A DNA stretch of 64,000 nt from Palsa-343 sp036269135 (GTDB lineage Bacteria; Acidobacteriota; Terriglobia; Terriglobales; Acidobacteriaceae): the NCBI GenBank assembly GCA_036269135.1, contig DATASQ010000033.1, positions 1 to 64,000 of the forward strand. Reading direction: 5' to 3'. Position numbers and translations under genes: made by a program. A model generated the notes under the pieces. The model saw only the letters and a list, made by a program, of their open reading frames with translations, made no database searches and was not told where the DNA came from. Below are positions 58,502 through 64,000 of this stretch, in pieces (position 1 is the first letter of the stretch; every line of letters starts with the position of its first letter).

Positions 58502-60694
58502 TCAGCCCAGCGGCGCCAGCCGGCCGCGCAGAACCATGATGGATGCCGCCGGGATCTCAAATTCCGAACCCGGTGTAACATGCAGATCTTCCTGCTTCGG
58601 AGGACCGTCCGGGTCCGCATTTCCGTATCCGCTGATGATGACCGGCTCGTTCGGATGCTCGGGATGTGACATAGGAAAGACCGGCGCAGGGTGCCATTTG
58701 TATTGGGTCTTGCCAAAGATGACCGCATGCACATCGCCGGAATAGCCGAGGCTGAGCTTCTTGTCTTTGTCATCGAACACGATTTGGATAGAGTGCGCCA
58801 CTTCCTGATCGCGATTGACGAGCATCAGCGACCACTGTCCATCCGGCCGCAGATCGGCGTAGGCAGTCACCAGCATGTGTCCCACTCCGTCGCTGACCGT
58901 GCTGGAAGCCGGGAAGATGGTGTTTTCCTTCGCGCCGGGCTCGATCCATTCACGGTTAATGAGCTCACTTGCAAAGAACTGCGAGAGGGGCTGCACAAGG
59001 TTGTAATTCTTGTCGACCGCGTACATTCCGAAGACGCCGGGCGAGTTATTGCACCCGGGGTCCTCCTTCAGCGGCAGATAGTGGAAGTAATAGACGCCGT
59101 TTCCGCCGTCCGTCAGGAACGATCCAATGTAGTCGGCCAGCCACAGTCCTGCGAAGTTGCCAAGATAAGCCTCGCTCGCGCTCGACGACAAGTTTGACTC
59201 GGTGATGAAGAACGGCACATCCTTCGGCAGCCCATCGTTGTGCCAGACCTGCACGATATGATCGATCCGCTGCGGCTCTTCGTAGAGATCGGCCCAGTTG
59301 AACATGCACGGCGTCAGGGGATAGTGCTCGAAGGAAAAGAAGGCGAGGTCCTTCATGCGTCCATGCGCACGCAGATAGTCCAGAAAGCGGGTGAACCAGG
59401 AAGTATTCCCGTTGGCGTCCGGCCAAACCTCGATATCCTGATTCACGCCCTGAAACGCCGGGCCGCCGAGCTTCAGTTTGGGATCGACTTTATGGAGCGC
59501 CGTGGCGAACTGGAGATAGAGAGCGGCATAGTCTTCCGGTGAGGTGTACTGGCCATCCGCCTCTTCGCCCATCTCGACATAGGAAATGGGATAGTGGCGC
59601 GCCTCGATGTACTGGATTTCCGCCGCCGCATCCTCCGGCTGCCCGTACAGCATGGCAATGGGAATCATCGCCGGCAATCCATGCGTGATCCCGCTGGTAT
59701 AGAACAGGTCGAAACCCACCTGTGCCTGGCGCTTGTTCAGCAGATCGTCCGACGTATGCCATGGATCCACGGATGAGCAATAGGTGGTTGTCTGATCCTG
59801 ATCGGGAGTATGCCGCACGACGTCATGCAGGGAGCCGTCGGAGCCCAGGGTGCCCACATAGAGCTCCCGAATCGCATAGCCGACGCAGTTGCGCGGGTCG
59901 GAGGGTCCATCCGCATCGCAGGTGTTCGACGACTCCGTCATCTCAATGCGGAGGAACTGCACCCACGTGGGAATGTGCGTCAGCGAAATCGTGGCCTCGC
60001 CACCCTTTCCTTCGCTGATTGCGCCGGAGGGGAATGTTTCCCAAACGCCGTCGGTGGGCTTCCCGATCGGATCGAGCCCGGTCCAGAACTGGATGAGATA
60101 GTGCTTCGCATAGGGCGCCGCCCAGTCAATGCGAATTGCATCGATCAGGTCTTTCTGCTTCAGGTCGACGATCACCCACTGCGGGTGCAGGCTGTCGGAT
60201 TCGCCCGTGTAGCGTGCGGTGAGATATGGGTTGCTCTTCCAGAAGCTGCTGCCGTCTCCATCGGTGAGTCGCGAGTAGCCCGTGTTCCCGGTGCCATCAT
60301 TGCGTGTGAAGCCGCGCCGCGGCAAAGAGTACCCGTAGGAATAGCGAATCATCTCGGTGGGCTTCGTTGAGCCGGTGAAATACCCGTGTCCGGCCGGAGC
60401 GCTCCACGTGCCGTCGGGATTCCAGTGCCAGGCCTCGACTGCCAGCTCGGTGTTCTGCCGGTAGGTGATTGGTTCCCAACCCGACGGCGCCACCGCATCC
60501 AGCACCTTCGGCGTAAGGGCTTTGTCGATCGCCTCCACCGAAATGCGGTCCAGTCCCGCACCCAGGGTCTGCTGCGGAATGAAATGGTTGGTCGCGTCGG
60601 CGGGAGCAATATCCACCCTGACGGTCTGGGCGGAGAGTGACAACGCGGCAAAAGCGGCGAACCCAAGCGTCGTTAACCTGGCTCTGCTGAACAA
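58502..60694 (-). CDS. Exported clan-A-like glycoside hydrolase with embedded discoidin domain
   Basis: This is a 730-residue exported protein. The signal peptide is RLTTLGFAAFAALSLSAQ. A discoidin-like (F5/8 type C) segment at about 115-285 (DGDGSSFWKSNPYLTARYTG, HPQWVIVDLKQKDLIDAIRI) is inserted after the first part of the catalytic barrel. The barrel resembles GH39/51/79-type clan A: YVEMGEEADG aligns with the usual YxExGNEPDG acid/base segment (Glu378), and FFITESNLS carries the likely nucleophile Glu498. The Asn that usually precedes the acid/base Glu is Glu here. Substrate unknown; the divergent partner is a six-hairpin glycosidase. Confidence 0.8.
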   Translation of the reverse strand: MFSRARLTTLGFAAFAALSLSAQTVRVDIAPADATNHFIPQQTLGAGLDRISVEAIDKALTPKVLDAVAPSGWEPITYRQNTELAVEAWHWNPDGTWSAPAGHGYFTGSTKPTEMIRYSYGYSLPRRGFTRNDGTGNTGYSRLTDGDGSSFWKSNPYLTARYTGESDSLHPQWVIVDLKQKDLIDAIRIDWAAPYAKHYLIQFWTGLDPIGKPTDGVWETFPSGAISEGKGGEATISLTHIPTWVQFLRIEMTESSNTCDADGPSDPRNCVGYAIRELYVGTLGSDGSLHDVVRHTPDQDQTTTYCSSVDPWHTSDDLLNKRQAQVGFDLFYTSGITHGLPAMIPIAMLYGQPEDAAAEIQYIEARHYPISYVEMGEEADGQYTSPEDYAALYLQFATALHKVDPKLKLGGPAFQGVNQDIEVWPDANGNTSWFTRFLDYLRAHGRMKDLAFFSFEHYPLTPCMFNWADLYEEPQRIDHIVQVWHNDGLPKDVPFFITESNLSSSASEAYLGNFAGLWLADYIGSFLTDGGNGVYYFHYLPLKEDPGCNNSPGVFGMYAVDKNYNLVQPLSQFFASELINREWIEPGAKENTIFPASSTVSDGVGHMLVTAYADLRPDGQWSLMLVNRDQEVAHSIQIVFDDKDKKLSLGYSGDVHAVIFGKTQYKWHPAPVFPMSHPEHPNEPVIISGYGNADPDGPPKQEDLHVTPGSEFEIPAASIMVLRGRLAPLG

Positions 60695-60834
60695 AGGATG
60701 CCTCCCAAAGTTTTCCGAGACCGATCCGACCGGCCGGCTCGCAAACTGCCTGGAAGCGTACCCGCAGAACCTCCCGCCGGATGGCCCAATCGTTCGCGCT
60801 GTCTGCGCGGCAGGTCGATCATACCCTGGGATTC

Positions 60835-60842
60835 AAACGTTT
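60835..60842. promoter_or_regulatory. LacI-type palindrome between divergent glycosidase genes
   Basis: AAACGTTT, part of the wider CAAACGTTTC, lies in the 267-bp interval between the divergent glycoside hydrolase genes. LacI/GalR-family regulators often bind such central-CG palindromes. No LacI-type gene is in the window, so this is only a candidate operator. Confidence 0.25.
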
Positions 60843-60961
60843 CAATATACAATTCTGGCATCCCAAATCCCTGCGCTTTCCATCACGCTTCGCAACGCGA
60901 GCCCTGGATGGACACTCCGCTGCGGTCGGCTGGATTGCGTTCGGGAAGGCCAACCTTCGCC

Positions 60962-63628
60962 ATGGTTCGCATTTTTCTGTACGCTCTCTGTTCTCGCGCC
61001 CGCACTGCCTGGAGATTCTGTTCCCGCGCGCTCGCGTTCTGCCTCCCTGCGCTCGCTCTCAGCGCATGCGCGCAGACATTCACCAGCACAGCGGACCATT
61101 TGCAGCTTTCCCGCGCAGCACGTCCCGACCAGCTCATTGCGGTGCCGGGACAGCGCTCCGCGCTTCTGGGTCACGAGTCCGGCCGGCTCGAAGCGTGGGC
61201 CTGGCCGCTTGAGATCCTTCACGATTTTCATCTCAGTGTGCGCGTCGATGGCCAGATCCTTACCGGCGACTCGCTGATCCGCAGCGTGACGGTGCGCCCT
61301 GAGTCAACCACCCTCGTCTACGCGGGCGATTCCTTCTCCATCAGGGAAACTCTTGTCGTGCCGATCGATCAGCCCGCTGCGCTGGTCCGTTTGCAGATTG
61401 AAACGGCCGAGCCGATCGAGACGATTGTTTCTTTCGCGCCGGATCTTCAACTCGAGTGGCCGGGGGCCATCGGCGGCATGGATGCGGGCTGGAATCCTGT
61501 GCTGCACGCGTACGTTCTGAGCGAGCCGCAGCAGCGCTTCGAGGCCGTGATCGGCTCACCCGGAGCCACGCCGTTCGCAGAAAGCTATCCCTTTGGCTAC
61601 CAGGGTGCGGAAGAGAGCGCCTTCTCGCTCGGGGTCACGCCCAGGGGTACAGACAGCAAAGTGGTGGTTATCGCGGCCGCTCTCGGCCACGCAAAGGAAG
61701 CCGAGCAGCGGTTTCAGCAGCTTTCTTCAGCCTTCGATACCACACTGCAGCAAGCGCGCCAGTACTACCAAAACTATCTGCACGACCACGTTCAGCTCAC
61801 GCTGCCCAACTCCGAGCTGCAGAGCGCTTTCGACTGGTCAGAGATCAGCATGGCGCAGTCGGTCGTCGATAATCCGTATCTCGGCCGCGGACTGATCGCC
61901 GGATACAACGTGTCCGGCACCGATGAGCGGCCCGGCTTTGCCTGGTTTTTCGGCCGTGACACTTTCTGGACTTCTTTTGCCCTGAACTCGATTGGCGATT
62001 TCTCGACCTCCCGCGCCGCCATCGATTTTCTCGCGCGCTACGAGCGTGCCGACGGGAAGGTTCCCCACGAGATCCCGCAGTCGGCTACGTTTCTCCCCTG
62101 GTTTAAAGACGTTCCATTTGCGTGGGCGGCGGCGGATGCCACGCCGCTCTTCATCATCGCCACGCGCGATTATGTGCAACAGAGTGGAGACGTGCAGTTC
62201 GCTCGCGACCACTGGGACCAGCTGTGGAAGGCATACCAGTATCTGGTCTCCTCCTGGGGCGCCGACGGCCTGGCGCAGAACGCGGGCTTCGGACACGGAT
62301 GGGTGGAAGCCGGCCCGCTCATCCCAATTCGCGCCGAGCTGTACCAGAGCGGTCTAGGCCTCGAAGCCGCGCGGTCTCTCGCGGAGCTGGCTGCGCTCCT
62401 GCACAAAGACGACGTGCAGCAACAGCTGATGGCCACCTTCAATAAGGGCCTTCCTTACCTGAACAGCCTCTATTGGCTTCCGGACATGCATGCCTGGTCG
62501 ATCGGCCTGAACATGCAGGGACAGGCGATGAATACGCCGAGTGTGCTCGCCTCGGTGCCGATGTGGTTTGGGCTGCTCGATGGCGAGAAGACGCAGTCCA
62601 TGATCGATCGCATCGCCGGACCCGGTTTCGAGACCGACTGGGGCGCGCGTATTATTTCGTCGCACGATCCCAAATACCAGCCTGGCCAGTACCATGACGG
62701 CGCGGTCTGGCCGCTCTTCACCGGATGGGCTTCGGTCGGCGAGTATCGCTACCATCGCGCGCTGGCCGGCTACGCCAGCCTGCTTGCCAATGCGGAACTC
62801 ACGTCGGGGGGCTCCCTCGGCCATGTCACCGAGGTCCTCTCCGGCAACTACTTTCAGCCCCTGTCGCCCGCAACCCCCGACCAGACGTGGTCCGCGGCCA
62901 TGGTGGCGGAGCCCTTGCTGCGCGGGCTCTTCGGACTTGACGCGAATGCCACAACGCACACGATAACCTTCGCGCCGCACATCCCTGCCGGCTGGACCGC
63001 ATTCGCGATCCGCAACGTCCGCGTCGGGTCGTCGCAGCTCGATCTTTCCTGGTCGAGGACGCCCGATGCCATTCGCCTCGATGTCACCCGCCGCGGCGAC
63101 GAGGCCTGCGATCTCGACTTTGCTCCCGCGCTCAGCCTGCGCGCGCAGGTCCGGCGGGTGCTTCTCGACGGCCACTCTGTCCCCTACCGCGTGGAGGCGA
63201 ATGCCGTCGACCAGCACGTGCGGGTGCGGGTGCCCACGTCCAATACAGCGCAGACGATCACCATTGAGGCGACGAACGACTTCGGGGTTAGCGAAGAGAA
63301 CGCGCTGCCGCCGCCGGGCAGTGTCAGCCTCGGCGCGCGGGTCACCAGCGAGCGCTGGTCGCCCGATCACTCCGTGCTTTGGCTGGACCTCACCGGTCCG
63401 GCGGCGGGCCCGGGCGAACTCCAGGCATGGAACGCCGACCAGATCGCCGGGATCGACGGCGCCACGCTGGTTCCCGGTGACGGGGGCAGCACCCGTATCC
63501 GCTATCAAATGCCTGCCGCGGATGCTTCCGGCGACTCTCACCTTACGATCGCCCTCCATTTCCGCAGCGCGTCGAAGAAGCATCGCGCGATCGCTGCCCA
63601 ATCAGCTGGGATGAGGATTAATCGATGA
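60962..63628 (+). CDS. Exported six-hairpin (amylo-glucosidase/GDE-like) glycosidase
   Basis: This is an 888-residue exported protein. The chosen ATG at 60962 (MVRIFLYALCSRARTAWRFC) leads into a hydrophobic signal/anchor; another ATG lies at 60908. The first 350 residues form a beta-sandwich domain. The central (alpha/alpha)6 catalytic domain includes GFAWFFGRDTFWTSFALNS, ADGKVPHEIPQSAT, AADATPLFIIATRDY and HDGAVWPLFTGWASVGEY. A C-terminal beta domain follows. The fold matches glycogen-debranching/alpha-L-rhamnosidase-like enzymes; exact specificity is unknown. Confidence 0.88.
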   Translation: MVRIFLYALCSRARTAWRFCSRALAFCLPALALSACAQTFTSTADHLQLSRAARPDQLIAVPGQRSALLGHESGRLEAWAWPLEILHDFHLSVRVDGQILTGDSLIRSVTVRPESTTLVYAGDSFSIRETLVVPIDQPAALVRLQIETAEPIETIVSFAPDLQLEWPGAIGGMDAGWNPVLHAYVLSEPQQRFEAVIGSPGATPFAESYPFGYQGAEESAFSLGVTPRGTDSKVVVIAAALGHAKEAEQRFQQLSSAFDTTLQQARQYYQNYLHDHVQLTLPNSELQSAFDWSEISMAQSVVDNPYLGRGLIAGYNVSGTDERPGFAWFFGRDTFWTSFALNSIGDFSTSRAAIDFLARYERADGKVPHEIPQSATFLPWFKDVPFAWAAADATPLFIIATRDYVQQSGDVQFARDHWDQLWKAYQYLVSSWGADGLAQNAGFGHGWVEAGPLIPIRAELYQSGLGLEAARSLAELAALLHKDDVQQQLMATFNKGLPYLNSLYWLPDMHAWSIGLNMQGQAMNTPSVLASVPMWFGLLDGEKTQSMIDRIAGPGFETDWGARIISSHDPKYQPGQYHDGAVWPLFTGWASVGEYRYHRALAGYASLLANAELTSGGSLGHVTEVLSGNYFQPLSPATPDQTWSAAMVAEPLLRGLFGLDANATTHTITFAPHIPAGWTAFAIRNVRVGSSQLDLSWSRTPDAIRLDVTRRGDEACDLDFAPALSLRAQVRRVLLDGHSVPYRVEANAVDQHVRVRVPTSNTAQTITIEATNDFGVSEENALPPPGSVSLGARVTSERWSPDHSVLWLDLTGPAAGPGELQAWNADQIAGIDGATLVPGDGGSTRIRYQMPAADASGDSHLTIALHFRSASKKHRAIAAQSAGMRINR

Positions 63629-63674
63629 TCCCAGGCGTCCTGCTCCAGGCCGGTTGAGATGCAATCTCCGATTT

Positions 63675-63690
63675 AGAGCTCCCGCTCTTT
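63675..63690 (+). terminator. Weak hairpin before the Hsp70-like gene
   Basis: AGAGC-tccc-GCTCT followed by TT (63675-63690) lies 47 bp after the six-hairpin glycosidase stop. It may terminate that transcript weakly. Confidence 0.3.
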
Positions 63691-63725
63691 CCCTGGGGAG
63701 AGAGTCCTCTGAGGAATAATGAAGG

Positions 63726-64000
63726 GTGGGCGCAGACGAGCGGCGGCAAGTCTATTTCGGCATCGATTTCGGAACCACGAACAGCGCGGTGGCGATGCTG
63801 CGGCCTGGCGGAGAAGTCCAGCTTGTCCGGTTTTCCTTTCAAGGCGAGGAGATTTCCTCCTGTCGCTCAGTGCTCTACTTCGAGCAGGCGAAGGGCGGGA
63901 GTGGCCAGCGCCGGGTGCATGGCTACTCGGGGACAGGAGCCATCGAGCGCTACCTCGACGCCGAAGAAAAGGGACGGCTGATTCAGTCGCTTAAATCGCA
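63726..64000 (+). CDS. Hsp70-family protein, 5' part (continues beyond window)
   Basis: This frame starts at GTG 63726, the only start after an in-frame TGA at 63720, with GAGG upstream. It opens with the actin/Hsp70 nucleotide-binding motif YFGIDFGTTNSAVAML and continues with VRFSFQGEEISSCRSVLYFEQ, typical of YegD-like Hsp70 proteins that lack a substrate domain. The 3' end is outside the window, so length and domain make-up are unknown. Confidence 0.85.
   Translation, partial: MGADERRQVYFGIDFGTTNSAVAMLRPGGEVQLVRFSFQGEEISSCRSVLYFEQAKGGSGQRRVHGYSGTGAIERYLDAEEKGRLIQSLKS

Noticed and set aside
1..64000. tRNA genes and CRISPR arrays
   Set aside because: No cloverleaf-like segment with a recognisable T-loop and no regularly spaced direct repeats were found on reading through the window.

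Overview
The window looks like chromosomal DNA of a GC-rich acidobacterium, probably class Terriglobia. This is inferred from gene content, not from a database match. The main pointers are a large MacB/FtsX-type permease with no ATPase beside it (the acidobacterial 'ADOP' type), an Oar-like TonB receptor with an N-terminal carboxypeptidase-regulatory domain, an M13 peptidase, secreted proteins with acidobacterial-style C-termini, and intergenic repeats of a kind common in these genomes. No rRNA, tRNA or CRISPR array was recognised.

Layout. 0-9.2 kb: the 3' part of pheT, several small or membrane proteins of unknown role, a secreted M13 metallopeptidase, a HAD hydrolase, and a compact AbrB-type antitoxin / Doc toxin pair. 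9.2-19.7 kb: core genes mfd, an orphan ABC permease, then folC-plsC-glutamine amidotransferase-rsmG in a tight run. 19.9-24.7 kb: an accessory island of lower GC with small unknown genes, an IS1595-family transposase with a 50-residue companion ORF, and a proteasome/HslV-like Ntn hydrolase. A 27-bp near-perfect inverted repeat (19939-19965 and 23451-23477) brackets most of it. 24.7-35.3 kb: a zinc-ribbon/SPFH pair, mtgA, an N-methyl amino acid oxidase, an ArsR-SulP operon, and dnaG divergent from rpoD. 35.3-45.4 kb: a giant secreted repeat protein and an exopolysaccharide initiation/export module (sugar transferase, Wza-like SLBB protein, Wzz-like protein). 45.4-63.6 kb: carbohydrate genes (ManD mannonate dehydratase, GH67 alpha-glucuronidase, SDR and Gfo/Idh oxidoreductases, a TonB receptor, a clan-A-like glycoside hydrolase and a six-hairpin glycosidase). 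The window ends inside an Hsp70-family gene.

How the parts fit together. The GH67 enzyme, the SDR oxidoreductase and ManD would form a route from glucuronoxylan side chains through D-glucuronate and D-mannonate toward KDG, with the TonB receptor and secreted hydrolases as likely capture and depolymerisation functions. The accessory island is the least explained part. Its Ntn hydrolase has Thr directly after the start Met and Asp and Lys at proteasome-like spacing. Strand composition also changes regardless of gene direction: the + strand is C-rich to about 17.4 kb, G-rich to about 53 kb, then neutral and C-rich again by about 61 kb, which suggests a past inversion or another large rearrangement.
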